DNA of 58,428 bases from Perkinsus olseni (Eukaryota > Perkinsozoa > Perkinsida): NCBI GenBank assembly GCA_013115125.1, contig JABANN010000166.1, positions 1 through 58,428 of the forward strand. Reading direction: 5' to 3'. Both the position numbers and the translations under genes were made by a program. The notes under the pieces are model-generated. The model made no database searches and was not told where the DNA came from. It was given only the letters and a program-made list of their open reading frames with translations. Shown piece by piece: positions 36,338-49,627 of this stretch. Every line of letters starts with the position of its first letter. Position 1 is the stretch's first letter.

Positions 36338-36736
36338 GGGTGTCACCATAGGGTGTAACCCTATTAACAGCCGCCCCTCTTATTTGATAAGCCTGCCGCT
36401 TACCCGTCGTCCCCGTGCTGCCGCTTTACCTGTTGTTTTTCTTTACTTTGCACCATACTGAGGTTGTGGGGGACGCGGTGGAGCGTGGGCAGCATAAACG
36501 GCGGCGGCCTTTACCATTCTGTAAGCCCCAGCCTGCCGACTATTGCAGACGATGCGCTGTGTTGAACGGTGCGTCGCTCCGCTAGGTCTGATATTAGTGA
36601 GCAGGTCGTCTAGGGGTTGTTCAACTGTAAGTACACCTTCACTGTTGTTGCCTGAGTGTTGAGATTCAGTCGTCACTTTGGGGATGAGTGGGGCCTGTGA
36701 TTGAGACAGTGTACAGTTCTTGCCGGCGGCTTTTCG
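36338..36736. other. Spacer with a possible minus-strand frame
   Basis: This lies between the ArfGAP stop and the SPATA4-like start. A minus-strand open frame of about 105 codons (36760-36443) has plausible composition (VLTVEQPLDDLLTNI, APPRPPQPQYGAK) but no upstream ATG, and overlaps the first exon of the plus-strand gene. I do not call it. Confidence 0.35.
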
Positions 36737-39700
36737 ATGGTGTCCTCGCCTGGGTCTCAAGGTCAGCGGTCTCTTGGGGAGGACTCCAAAGCGTCAGCTC
36801 TGTCAACGATCACTTACACGGGGTTGAACTCTGGTCTGAGAGGAGAGAGATTCTTGCCGAGAGAAGTCTCCGCTGGCGTACTAGGCTGATACCTGATCGC
36901 CTGCAGTCAGGTTCAGAAGTGGCTCCAAAGCCTCGATCTCACCTATGCTGTCAGGAACCCTCACCGGTGAGTGGAATCTTTAGCACCGTCAAGAGCACTG
37001 GTCGACCTCAGCGACTTCGCCAACGGGTTCCTCATTGCGGAGGTCTTCGCGCGGTATTTTCCTGGCGAAGTGACGATGCACAGCTTCGACCCGGGCCTGT
37101 CTCTGGCGACTAAGCAGAATAACTGGGAAACTCTGTAGCATATTTTGGCGTGGGGTCCTCGCTGGAGGAGTTGGTGGTCGTGGAGGTTCAAGTTCTTCAA
37201 GAAGTATCGTGTCGACATCACCGTTGAGGACTTCGAGCCGGTTATCCACAATCGGCCGGGCGCTGGTATCAGCATCATCACCAAGGTGAGAGTTGGGAGT
37301 TATGAGATACTGCTCGAACAGTGTTAGGTGTACGGAATCCTCACCAAGAGGCGGCTAGGGAGGAGAGGACGGAGCGGCAATGGGGAGCCGGGTGAGGCTA
37401 GCCTCCCGCGCTGGCGGGCGAGGATTGTCGGCAGACCCTACGCGTGTTGTTGATGGTGGCACTGAAATGGCTGCTCCTAATTACGCTAAGAACACGGCAT
37501 CGGTGGTGTTGAAGGACGCCGAGATAGAAAGGACCGTTGATGATAATGAGCGAGTCGTGAAGGTGAGGATGCATGGACTTGGAGACCCGCAGGGCCACTG
37601 TAGGCGCTGATTGCCTTGGACGCCCACAATCAGGAGCAGCTTAGTGATAGGGCAAAAGAGGGTATCAACGATTCACAATACCGACTATATCCGCAGGGTA
37701 AATGGCGGTACTGAGCGTTGGTTAACGAGGAGGAAGAAAACTGATATGAGCTCGGAGCGGCATCTTTGTAGGCCGTCCGGAGGTGAGCCTGGATAGTGGT
37801 AAAGGGGAGGTGGAACCAGCAGGACAGGAGGAGGACGAGGAAACCTCAGAGGTTTGGTTATTGGGGCGCGTGGTTCGCCGTTTGCGCCGTGCAGTTGGGT
37901 TGGTCCGGCAGGTGAGGGGAGAAGTGAAGGCTTTAGAGAGGCCATCACCGAGGGAGTCTGGAGCCGACGCGACGCCTAAGGAAGACGATCTCAGTGTGAG
38001 GACGGTGTGGCCTCCTGTGTGGTGGTACTTGGCGTAGGGTACTCATCAACAGCGGCGACGCATTGGACTCGAGGCCATGGCGTCTGCCGATAGAAACGGA
38101 CCATCGCAGGGTACGACGGTATTGGTGGAAGGCTTGGAGAACGGCAGCAGGTACTGTAGAGTTGGTACTAGAGAGGATCCAGGCTATAGCGGTGACAGCA
38201 GTGCAAGGACATGATCTAGGCGGTCCGGCCCTCTGCAAATCCATCGACCCTCGCTCCAGCTTCATGGTACTGGATAGCCCTCTCGACAGGAAACCGCTCT
38301 CCAGGCGCGTGACAGGCGTGTCTGCTTGAGAAGGCTGCGAATCCGTCTGACAAATCTGTGCCAGAGGAGGTTATGATCTCCGTGCTGGTTGCCATCGAAG
38401 AACGTGCTGATGCGCTTGCTCCGATCTTGATCAATGAGTAGCCTGTCCTCGGTGGACGGCCAGTAGTGGTCGCCTCCCTCAGTCCGGTGGAGGTTTGGCG
38501 CTTGTGGAAGCTCTTAGAGCCGGGGTTCAAGTCGATTGCGGTGGATTCCCCTATCCTGCCGCGACTGGCTGAGCTGCTCCGCTCCGTCGGTGCCTCCATG
38601 TGCGCGGTAGATCCTCAACTCACCGCTGCTGCCGCAAAGGATGTGAGCCTTGCATCCGATGGAGAGGACCCCTCTCACTGCTAGTTGCCAAGGTACTGCT
38701 GCCCCCGTTGACCCCTATTATATGCACGCCCGGCGCCTGCTACAGTCGTCGCTGCGAGTACCTGCTGCGCTTCCTTTTCGACGTAAGTCCTTCCCGCGGT
38801 GTATCTTGCCCTATGAGCTCTCCTTGCCTCGTCCGGTCAGGGCTTTGTCCAATCGATGGCTAGTGACCAATCCGAGATGCTCCGTGCTCTGCGTGAAGAG
38901 ATTGTATACTGCTACTGTGGTGAGGCATCGACGCTTCGGTGTATTGATGATGGAACCCTCACAGGACGAATGATGGAGGCCTTGCCGACTCTCGTATCGT
39001 GTATGGACTATATCGTTACCTTGTCCTCAACTGTCGGCCATGACGAGCCTGCAGGCAAGGCCCTCGCTGATGTGTAGGGGTGACAGTGGCTTCGCGGCGT
39101 AGTTCCTTCCGCAAGGTACCTCTTTTATGCACTTGAAGGGCTCAATAGCAGCTCCTGCAGGACTAGGGCGAGAGGGCTGGGAATACTCTTAGAAGTGGGC
39201 GGGCAGAGCGAGCAGGGGCATGAATGGTAGCTTCAGCTCGCACCGAGGAGTGCTACGTTGATGGAAGTGGTACGCGAGGCTACGTTGAAGAAGGTCATCT
39301 CTAGCACGATCAAAGAGATAGAGTCGGGCTTGAACTCCCCTGTGTGGTGGGAGGTGCAGGTACGATAGATTGTGGGGATCCACGGGAGTGTGTCGTCAGG
39401 TCGTAGTAGTGGCACTGTTGCTGACCTTCCTAGATAGGGCAGCAAGGAGCCACGACGGAGTGGATACTGCAACCGCAGGTGGACGTCATACTTTGGACCG
39501 CGATCGACTGTGCTTGCCCATGCAGATGACATGGAGACGCAGCATGCGTTGGAGCTCCTCGTGAGGGTCATGAAAAGCACGAAGTCGGCTGTGGTTCGTA
39601 GGGTGAGCAGCAGTCAGTGGGCGTCCTCCCGATCGGTCCTTCCCAGGTGGCCCTCATCGGTCTGGCTAGGTCGAGTGTCCTTGGGGCATATCAGGAGGCC

Positions 39701-40640
39701 CTGATGGAGCCTTTCCTCCAGGCGTTGGTCGACTCTCCGGATGACAAGCGGAGGTACAGGCTGAGCGCGAACGGAGCTCAGCAGGATGTCGTATCAGGTA
39801 CATTCTGTCACCCTCGCGCGACACGGATAGGAATGATTTGCCGGACGGCGCTTCGCCTTGTCTGCGTCTATGGTGGGGGAGGCAACAGGAGGCGGCGGGT
39901 GGGTAGCGCTGTGGGTGCTGTTCAGTACAGGCTGCGTTGTTTCCTTAGGAGGAGTACGGTGGCCGACCAATCTTCAAGTCACCCTTACTGCGTTCCTCAC
40001 TATTTCGGTTTGCGAAGACGATGCTACGTCTGTGGATGTGTTGGCATCGCCCATCTTGGAGGTGCCTTGGGAGCTTCTCATCGCGCCGTTTTACGAGACC
40101 TCAGATTCTGGATAGCATCCTGTCAGCAGCGGAGGACCGTGCTGATTCCTCTACTGCAGAGGTATGGGCTGGACTATTCCGAAGGCTCAGGTCGGTTTCT
40201 TGTCCCCTCGGAGTCACGCATTGCTGTTGCTGTTGTAGTGGTCCGCTGTTCGCGTCCCTCCTGTCGCCTCGTCTGCACGACCTATCAGCGCTGTGTGTTG
40301 CCCGTCTGCTAGTGAGAGGTGCCCAAGAGGCGGTCTCTGTACGGGAGCTGGCTACGCTCATCATGAGGAGGATAATAACACCGTAGAGATGAAGTACCTA
40401 CATAGCCTCTCCTATCAAGCGCAGGTACTATCACGAGGGAGCCAACACCGGGGACCGCATTAGCGAGGATCGTCTTGTTGAGTTCATAAAAAACTTCGAG
40501 CCGGAGAAGGCGGCGTTGATGGCCATGGATGAGTTCCGAGAGAAGCTCAAGGCTGCGTAGTCACTACTCCCCTTTTCCTCATCGCTAACAGCTCGATTGG
40601 CAGGTACATCAAGTCGCCGTTCGAGAAGATCTACGGCTGA
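36737..40640 (+). CDS. SPATA4/SPEF-type calponin-homology protein with long helical C-terminus
   Basis: ATG 36737 starts MVSSPGSQGQRSLGEDS. After a 33-nt intron (36878-36910) comes the CH-like domain: VQKWLQSLDLTYAVRNPHR|DFANGFLIAEVFARYFPGEV, MHSFDPGLSLATKQNNW, FKFFKKYRVDITVEDFEPVI, HNRPGAGISIITKVYGILTK. This matches axonemal SPATA4/SPEF1 proteins, which bind microtubules in flagella. The remaining 3 kb is a chain of small exons with helical, probably armadillo-like sequence (VEVWRLWKLLEPGFKSIAVD, MMEALPTLVSCMDYIVTLSS, YQEALMEPFLQALVDSPDDK, SVDVLASPILEVPWELLIAP). It ends EFIKNFEPEKAALMAMDEFR … SPFEKIYG at TGA 40638-40640. Exon joins in the middle are not all resolved. It implies a flagellated life stage. 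Confidence 0.7.
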
Positions 40641-40814
40641 TACCGCAGAAGGGATCCTCGTCGAAGATGGCATGCTCCCATGGTGGCCGTACGGGTATTA
40701 TGGAGCAGCACAGGGGGGACTTGAGTTAGTGAAAAGATCAATTGGGGAGGGATTGTTTTGTTGCCAGTCCCTGCCGGGCGGGCATCGTTCTCTGGCAGTA
40801 GCCACGCCACTCTA

Positions 40815-43800
40815 ATGCCGAGTCGTATGCTGGACGGAGACGGACCTACAGCTGTAACTGCATCCTCATCCTTGATGGTGGACGAGGATCCTGTTGAGCT
40901 GTCCGAGTACCTGGGTGCGGCGGGGCGTCGCTCCCTGCAAGCTGGATTCTGCCACCTCACTGCATGGATGTTCACTTCGGGCGACAAGGGCGGTCAAACT
41001 CTTGTCAAGGACATCCCCTTGAGGCTTCATGGCTCGCGGTCCGAGGCCTTGAGGACTGCCACTGCGCACTTCACATGGACATGGGACCCGAGGGCCTGTT
41101 ATGTTGTGCTTTACACCTTCCCAGCCTCGGCCCAGCCGTCGTCTCAATCACAATTCCGAGCGAGCAATTTCGCTAGGTGGGCGTTGCAGGCCATAGAGAT
41201 GTGCACTCCTCGAGGGTTGGCCTCTTGGGTTGGGGCATCGGACCCCAACATTGAAGACGATGCTAAGCCTGACGGATGTGTGGTTGCCAATGCGAAAGAT
41301 GCCTTCGTCGTGTACGTCTGGAGTGGTAAAGATGCTGACTTGACCGTCAAGGTCACGGCCCTGGCGCGGGGGTACGATGTGGGGAAGGCGCTACGCTGTA
41401 CGACAGTGCCGGAGAGGGAAGGCTGGGCCGGGTCGATAGCGAGGAAAGTCATCAGTGTCGACCATCAGCCCAACGTGATGGATGGGAATTGCCCTCCGCC
41501 AATCCCAAGTAAAGAGTGCCAGCTCCTTCGTATATTAGAACGCACGCTTGAACCGAAGGCCTCACAAACAGGAGGTCGTGAACGGCGGCAGGAGCAACCA
41601 TCGACTTTTAACAGCATTCTTTCGCCGTCCACGACGGTTGGTGATGGAAGACCACCGATGGTACCGAGTCTCAAGCTGGGGGCGATCGGCGCAGCGTCTG
41701 AGCAGTCGAGGCAGTCTGGCAGTGGCTCTTCCTCCTCGCGTCGTGGAACTCAGAGTGCAAGAGCAGTACCGAGCGGACGGAGGCGAATGATCAGCGAGAC
41801 GGAACTTGATCTGTTGGAGAATCCCCCTAAGTCGGCTAGATCATCCGAGGCCTCCTCCGGAAGGCGACAACAGAGCACCATGGCACAGTCGCTGCACATC
41901 CCACGGTAAGTGTAGCTACCGGGACGGATTAATAACGAGAGACTATGATTCTGTCTGCTAAGCTCCGTCGATTGCGTGACCTTGCTGCGCTACGTTCAGG
42001 CCGAAGACCAATGTGGAATTGATTGAGTCGTTCGACATGAGTCCCAATGCGGACAATTCACATCTTCCTGCTGAGGTTCAGAACGAGCTCCGTTTGCATC
42101 AGTACAGGTAGCCGATGGAGTGGCGGGCGCGGCGGTTACTGGGGCATCTGTCACAGGACGCAATGTAGCGAGATTCTGCCCGGAGTTCTCTATCTCGGAG
42201 GAGCGAGGGTCGCGTCGAACTTGGAGATACTGACAGAAAAAGGCATCACACACATCGTCAACACGGCTGCTGATGTCTGTAGCAACTCTTTTGCCGACAG
42301 AGGTTTTAAGTGAGTCTGAAGAGGAAGCCCGGCGTCCCGACTTTAGAAAAGGTTCTACCGGGATTTGAACCCAGATCGCCAGATTCAGAGTCTGGAGTGC
42401 TAACCGTTACACCATAGAACCGGATGTCCACTGATTGTCCATGCCCATGTAGATCGGATTTCCGATCTCAGGTACCTCACCCTATTCCTTAAGGACACCC
42501 GAGATGAACCTATGCTTCCTGCAGTACTTTATCATGCCGTTCTCTGGATTCATTCGGCCATCACGGAAGAGAAGGGCAAGGTTCTGGTGCACTGCTTCGA
42601 AGGTGTATGGCAAATCTGCCAGAGGATGCTTCCTCCACGCTCGTCCTCAGGTCAGCAGGAGCTCTACGGTTGTCATCGCCTATTTAATGTGGCTCAGAGC
42701 TTGGACCTACAATCGGGCGTTTGACTGGGTCAAAACCATTCGGTGCGTTACGCGACTACTAGTCGCCGACTAGACTCGGATGGTATCTTCCAGTGGCCTA
42801 GGTGTCGACTCTCTCAGACCTATCTGTAACCCGAACACGGGCTTCACTTGTGTTTTAATAGTATTCGGCAAGAAGCTGGAGAGAGGGAGAGGTTCGCAGG
42901 CCTTGCTGGACTCGGCTAAGGCTCATCCCACGATCTCGAGAGTCACGGTGGGTGGCACCATTGCGTGCTTGGACTGAGGTGCAGAACAGGATGGATTCTC
43001 TCAAGGTACATTCGCTGCGGACTCTTCCACAACCAACATCCCTCATGGTGGCTCTGCCAGTATCGGCAGGCTCGGCGTTGGGCTCAGAGGTGCCCCCGGT
43101 CCCTTTGACGATCGACGGCCGGTAGATTGCTGGACTCTCGATCCTTCTTAGTTGAGGTTTGCCCGTAGGTTTTCCTTCATTCTACAGCTAGACACGTCGG
43201 TCGTTATTTTACGCTCAAGGTCGACAAAGAATGAGATAACCGATAAGGCGATCGCCGACCATTTGCACCGTGTAACGAAAAAGGCTGTGGAATTTATCTG
43301 CCACTGGGGCGAGTCGGTCGTCAACCAGGCATATAGTTTAGGTTCGCTCGGTTGAGTTTGGCTGCGACGATGATGGAGACGATCCACTGGAAACGGTAGA
43401 GATTTTCTTGGATGATGAAGTTGATGATGCAGCGGTTGCAGCTCTAGGGAGAATACTTGCTCCTGGTGAGCACGTAACCGCTGTATGAGGGCTTGATGTG
43501 AACTCTATAGGTTCTCCGTCCGCCGAGCTCTGTCTGGAGTCCCTCGTCCAGACGACTGATAACCCTGCGTGGAATGATGAGTACGGCGAGCGATTTGTCC
43601 CTCAAAAAAGCGTTAGTCATCGGTCAGGTACGCGGCCATGAGCAAGGTAAGCCGAACAGGCCCGGAGGCGTCTGAGGACACGATGAAAATGACGCATGTT
43701 GCAGACTTCGTGAGCTAAGAGGGACAGAAGGCTTTTGAAAAGGTGCCCACTAGGTACCGCCGATTGGTCGAGAGATCCTTTCTTTGGGGCCTATCAAGGA

Positions 43801-44263
43801 CACAAGGGAGTGTGTTCTTCAAAAAAGGCATGAAGGTGCGCAGGAACCCGGCTTGAATGGTGGCAAAGCTGAGGCGAAGACGGAAGTTTACTGCTACCCC
43901 GATGTCGAGTACTCCGATCGGCTAACGCAGTGGGTGCCGCTGCACATTGCCGGGTGGTTTGCTCAGCTGTGTTGTGATACAGATTCGAGCCAGATGAGCT
44001 CGAAGAAGGCGAAGTTTTCATCATATTCGTACCGCGCCGAAAGCAACTCGTCTTCTGGGTGGGCGAGGGCAGCGCTCAGGTCGGTGGGCAACCCCGTCTT
44101 CCGCCTCGGCACGTGGTCCTCTCAGCCGCCGGACCATAGGATCGAGACGATACGAAAGAGCCTTTGCGAGCGGCACGACTTGGATGAGTCATCGGTAGAA
44201 GTTGAAATAGTATATCAAGGAGAGGAGATGGAGGACTTCGAAGAGTACTTCGATGATGACTAG
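40815..44263 (+). CDS. Dual-specificity phosphatase flanked by gelsolin-like domains (MKP1-like)
   Basis: The ATG at 40815 (MPSRMLDGDGPTAV) is the first in a frame open from 40758. The first exon carries a gelsolin-like domain (DAFVVYVWSGKDADLTVKVT) and a Ser-rich linker. A GTAAGT donor at 41910 joins to LIESFDMSPN, then SEILPGVLYLGGARVASNLE, ITHIVNTAADVC, and after a tRNA-bearing intron YLTLFLKDTRDE, VLVHCFEG|VSRSSTVVIAYLMW. The P-loop HCxxGxSRS has the catalytic Cys, and the conserved ICNPNTGFTC follows. The 3' exons return to a gelsolin fold (EVYCYPDVEYSDRLTQ|PDE, EEGEVFIIFVPRRKQLVFWV, GEGSAQ|PPDHRIETIRKSL), ending EEYFDDD at TAG 44261-44263. Plant MKP1 has DSP followed by gelsolin; the extra front domain here is unusual. 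Joins at 43.0-43.8 kb are uncertain. Confidence 0.75.
42346..42350 (-). terminator. Pol III T-run of the tRNA gene
   Basis: Reading the minus strand, the tRNA 3' end is followed at once by four T residues (plus-strand aaaa at 42347-42350), the minimal Pol III stop. Confidence 0.7.
42350..42421 (-). tRNA. trnQ-CUG: tRNA-Gln (anticodon CUG)
   Basis: A 72-nt cloverleaf: acceptor stem GGTTCTA/TAGAACC with discriminator T, D arm around GTGTAACGGTTAGC, and anticodon arm CCAGA-CTCTGAA-TCTGG with CTG at positions 34-36. The T arm CTGGG-TTCAAAT-CCCGG has the standard TTC. It closely follows the known eukaryotic tRNA-Gln consensus, with no intron. It lies in the phosphatase intron, antisense to that gene. 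The run TTTT directly after the discriminator is a Pol III terminator. Confidence 0.95.
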
Positions 44264-44906
44264 GAGCAACCTAGGATACTATTGGAGTATTGCCAGCGAT
44301 TGATAGCTGCGTCGCTCTGAGCGGCATTATCACCATCTACTACTAATGCTGCCGTTGCTGCAGTAACCTGGACATTGCCATGCACTCATATCCGATACGA
44401 TGCTGTTGTGCGTGTTGGGGTGTCAATTTTCAATACCAGGGTTTGGTGACACGTGCTGTGAACGCGTGCAGGCACTGTGTTTTATGCATGGGCTACGGTT
44501 GACTCTTTCCTGACTTCCTCTCGGTAGCCGGGGCGTCCACAGCTCTCACACCTTATGGGACCCGGGCCCCATAGATGTCGGCTGCCACGAGGCTGACCCC
44601 TTTAAAGTCGTCATTCAGAGTCCTCCCTAGAAACTCTATTATGATAACTACCAGGGAACCTCCCTCAGCAGAGAGGAGAGTACGATGGGGAATCATCGAG
44701 CAACGTGTAGAGCGGCAGTCAGCATGCTCTCAGCATCTTGTGGAGATCCCGCGTTTCGCGATATTCTTGGGAATCTTGCATCTCTTGCTTTTCCTCAACG
44801 CTTTGTATTTGGTTGCTGCAAGAGAAGAGAATTCCTCTTGTTGTGGTAGTACTGCAAGCGTTGTGTGATTTTGATGGTTGCAAGTTGATACCCATAGATT
44901 TAAAAA
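44264..44906. other. Intergenic/5' leader of the RRM-like gene
   Basis: No gene is supported. A plus-strand frame (44575-44868) contains FAIFLGILHLLLFLNALYLV, a hydrophobic stretch, but it has no other protein features and lies in the likely leader of the next gene. Confidence 0.45.
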
Positions 44907-46427
44907 ATGCCTACTACTCAAGAACAACCATCGGTACCAGCAGCAGGGGCTGCTGAATCTCCCCTCCGTTTCTCATCGCGGCACAGCTCTCCAGACGCCC
45001 ATCCTCGGTCGGACTCGGCCAGTCCTCCTGGCCGTGGTCCGGCCTCGACGACCTCGGCCTCCAGTGGAGATGGTACGCCCAACAGGAGGGTGAAATTCGA
45101 CGACTATACACCATTCGACCCCGCAGTTGGTAGCGAGTCTGTCGCCAGTGGGGTTCAGTCGCTCGAGTGCTGCGGTGATACTGACGAGCTGCAGGAGCGA
45201 ATAATGGCCCTGACCAATGCCGTATCGCAGGCCCACACCGAGCTCAGTGAGGAGCGCCAGAAGCGGCGGCTCTTGGAGCTTGAGAACGAGACGTTGAAGC
45301 TCAAGGTGTTGTCGCTGAGTATGATGAACCCTGAGGCCGCAGCTGCGCTAGATGCCGCCGTTGATGGGGGCGTTGGCAGCAGTTTGGACCCCTCGCAGAT
45401 TTTCTTGGGCGGCAATGCTGCTCACCATAACCGCGATCGTGCGATGACAACAGTTGAAGGTTCACCGCATAACGCGTTGCCTGTGTGCCGAAGAGCGTCC
45501 GTAGATGACGCTACGTTGGCCATGGAATTTGAGAACAAAGAAGATGTTCTGGTCGTTCGCCACATCAGCAGTCTTGGCTTTGGCCCAGCCCAGACTCTAG
45601 CGGCCTACTTCTCGGTCTTTGGCAAGGTGCAGGAGGTTATCGAGGTCGAGGGAAGAGACGCGGCTATCGTAGTCATGGCCGACTCTGATACCAGCTTGCA
45701 CGGTTCTTTCTTCCCTCATGGCGCTAAAGTCGTCAGTGGGGGAGAGGTGGAGATCGCTACTTACGACGAGGCTCTCTCAGCGGGCTGGCTATCGGGGACC
45801 CCTACCCACGACACCGACTCGCTCACGACGTCCTTCAACAGCGGTGGTCGACCTGGCAGCTCATCGCCTGTGTACGGCTGGAATGTTGCAACTCCCAATG
45901 GTGGTGTGGCGCGTCAGAACTCACTGAGGGGCCATGCCCAGACATGGGACGCGAGCAGCTCGCAGCCAGAGACGACGACGTCTGCTGAGAATAAGGAGCC
46001 ACCTCGTATGAACCTGTTAGAGGCTCTGCAAGTGTTCAACGAGGACGATGAGAAGAGGGTCTTCACCGTTCGCAAGGTTCACAAGTTGGGCTTCAAGTCT
46101 CAGCATGCTCTGAGGCAGTACTTCAGCCAGTTCGGTCGGGTCAAGGATGTTGTTCTGCTCCCGATGAGAGCCAAGCCGAAGCCGGGTCCGAGCGGTCAAG
46201 TTCGCGGTGTTCGCCCGAGCTCTATGGGCTTCGTGGTTATGCAGCGTGCCGAAGATGTGCAGAAGATTCTCGCATATGGCGACACTCACATGATCAAGGG
46301 CTGGCCCATTGAAGTCCGGCCTTTCGTTCGGCCCAGCGAGAAGCGAGAGGCTAAGGCTGATAATGCTGCTGTTGATGGTGGCCACGTTTCTTCCGCTGCG
46401 TCGCCCGAGGAGGGCAGCAGTCACTAA
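44907..46427 (+). CDS. RRM-like RNA-binding protein of alveolate type
   Basis: A single uninterrupted frame of 506 residues from ATG 44907, unusual beside its intron-rich neighbours. The N-terminus is Ser/Pro-rich, followed by a short coiled coil (LTNAVSQAHTELSEERQKRR). Two similar folds follow: DVLVVRHISSLGFGPAQTLA with AYFSVFGKVQEVIEV, and VFTVRKVHKLGFKSQHALRQ with YFSQFGRVKDVVLLPM, RPSSMGFVVMQRAEDV and GWPIEVRPFV. The second matches a family of divergent RRM proteins that I know as widespread in ciliates and dinoflagellates. The first is a shorter, degenerate copy. It probably binds RNA; targets are unknown. The absence of introns could mean retroposition or simple intron loss. Confidence 0.75.
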   Translation: MPTTQEQPSVPAAGAAESPLRFSSRHSSPDAHPRSDSASPPGRGPASTTSASSGDGTPNRRVKFDDYTPFDPAVGSESVASGVQSLECCGDTDELQERIMALTNAVSQAHTELSEERQKRRLLELENETLKLKVLSLSMMNPEAAAALDAAVDGGVGSSLDPSQIFLGGNAAHHNRDRAMTTVEGSPHNALPVCRRASVDDATLAMEFENKEDVLVVRHISSLGFGPAQTLAAYFSVFGKVQEVIEVEGRDAAIVVMADSDTSLHGSFFPHGAKVVSGGEVEIATYDEALSAGWLSGTPTHDTDSLTTSFNSGGRPGSSSPVYGWNVATPNGGVARQNSLRGHAQTWDASSSQPETTTSAENKEPPRMNLLEALQVFNEDDEKRVFTVRKVHKLGFKSQHALRQYFSQFGRVKDVVLLPMRAKPKPGPSGQVRGVRPSSMGFVVMQRAEDVQKILAYGDTHMIKGWPIEVRPFVRPSEKREAKADNAAVDGGHVSSAASPEEGSSH

Positions 46428-47600
46428 GTTTGCGCAATAGCGCTGCTACATACCATTGAGGTTGAGGAGGCTGAAGGCCTGGCCTCTTTCATTCTGAGTC
46501 TCGTTTCCTCGGTCATAAATACATTATTTCGAATGGTCTAAACCTCTTCCTGTTGCTGACTTGTATCGTCATTATTGAATGCCTAAAAAGTAGTGTCTTC
46601 TCCTTTGTACTATAACTAGAGTATCTTCACCAGCAATTCACCGCACGGGACCGGTCACCTGTTGCAAGGCCCCAGTGCAGCCGACCAGCCACCAACCTCG
46701 ATAACGAGTGCTGTCTGGCTGTCTCTGGGCGCCGGCGGAGCTGGCTGGCCATGGTCTCTCTGGAGAGTTTTCTTTTCTCTGTGGTTTTAATTTCACTCGA
46801 AGATACCGGGCTCATTTTTGGGTCGGTAAGTATTACTTCATAAAGCCACGCTGGGGAGTTACTGATTCCCCTGTGAATGCTTTGATTTTGTGTGAGCTGT
46901 TCCATTAGATGCATCAGAGGAAGGCGAGCCCTCCATCTTCTCTATTATTATTCTGTTGGTGGCTCTTATTGTTACTAGAGTAACGAGTTTATCTTTCACC
47001 ACATCCTGTCAGTAGTCGTAATCAATTCTAAGAGGTTACTTGCGGTTCAGTCGCTCCGCCCTCGTTGTGTTTTATAACTGGACTTCATTCTGTTGCAGTG
47101 ATGATGGTGGCGACTTGCTCGAGCTAATGAGGTCAGCACTCTTCCGCTGACCGAGGCTTACAGCGTTCCTGCCCTTCTTTCGAGCCTCCCAAGATCAGAG
47201 TGCATGCTTCTATTCAAGGGCTCCCCGTTGCTCGTCTCAATGTCTCGTGGGCACCCTCCTCCGTTGCAGATGATCACCGAGCGGGCGTTGCTGTGAACAA
47301 TTGTGTCTGTAGGGATTACTAGCGTTAGTATTATCGATAGCAGTAGTTGCCTGCTCTCTCATATTCGTAGTTCTAGCCAGCACAGCATCGTCTACACCGT
47401 TGCTCTTCTCGTGAGTGTTGTTGTTGGGCGATATTGCCCCAGGCGTTATCATCGTAAACGAAGTCATTGTTACTGTTGCGTAAGTTTTGCGTTGTCACTA
47501 TCCCATTTTCGTGTGGTACTTTGCTCCCTGCCGTGCCGAATAGTCGCGTTGCTAGTTCTGGGAAGGCGTATGGCGCAGTCAATGCTTCAGAGATTCTCAC
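46428..47600. other. Gap with unresolved exon-like pieces
   Basis: About 1.2 kb between two plus-strand genes. The plus strand has a strong hydrophobic exon-like stretch at about 47311-47410 (GLLALVLSIAVVACSLIFVV) bounded by tag| and |gtgagt, preceded by IRVHASIQGLPVARLNVSW. This could be a small single-pass membrane protein. The minus strand also has open frames here, so I leave the gene uncalled. Confidence 0.4.
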
Positions 47601-49485
<1,885 letters not shown>

Positions 49486-49627
49486 CCTTGTGTTTCTTGT
49501 GGAGGCTTGTGTCGTGCTCATCGAAGTTAATTCAGTCCACTAGGCGATCAACGGGCGCCAGCTCATAAGTCTCTCAGTTCTTCGCTCCTTTCAGCCCTCC
49601 CCGGTGACTGAGGCGTCGCGGTCCAAC

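Noticed and set aside
43794-44024. Minus-strand Ser-rich frame
   Set aside because: Antisense to the gelsolin exons of the phosphatase gene, which show conserved motifs.
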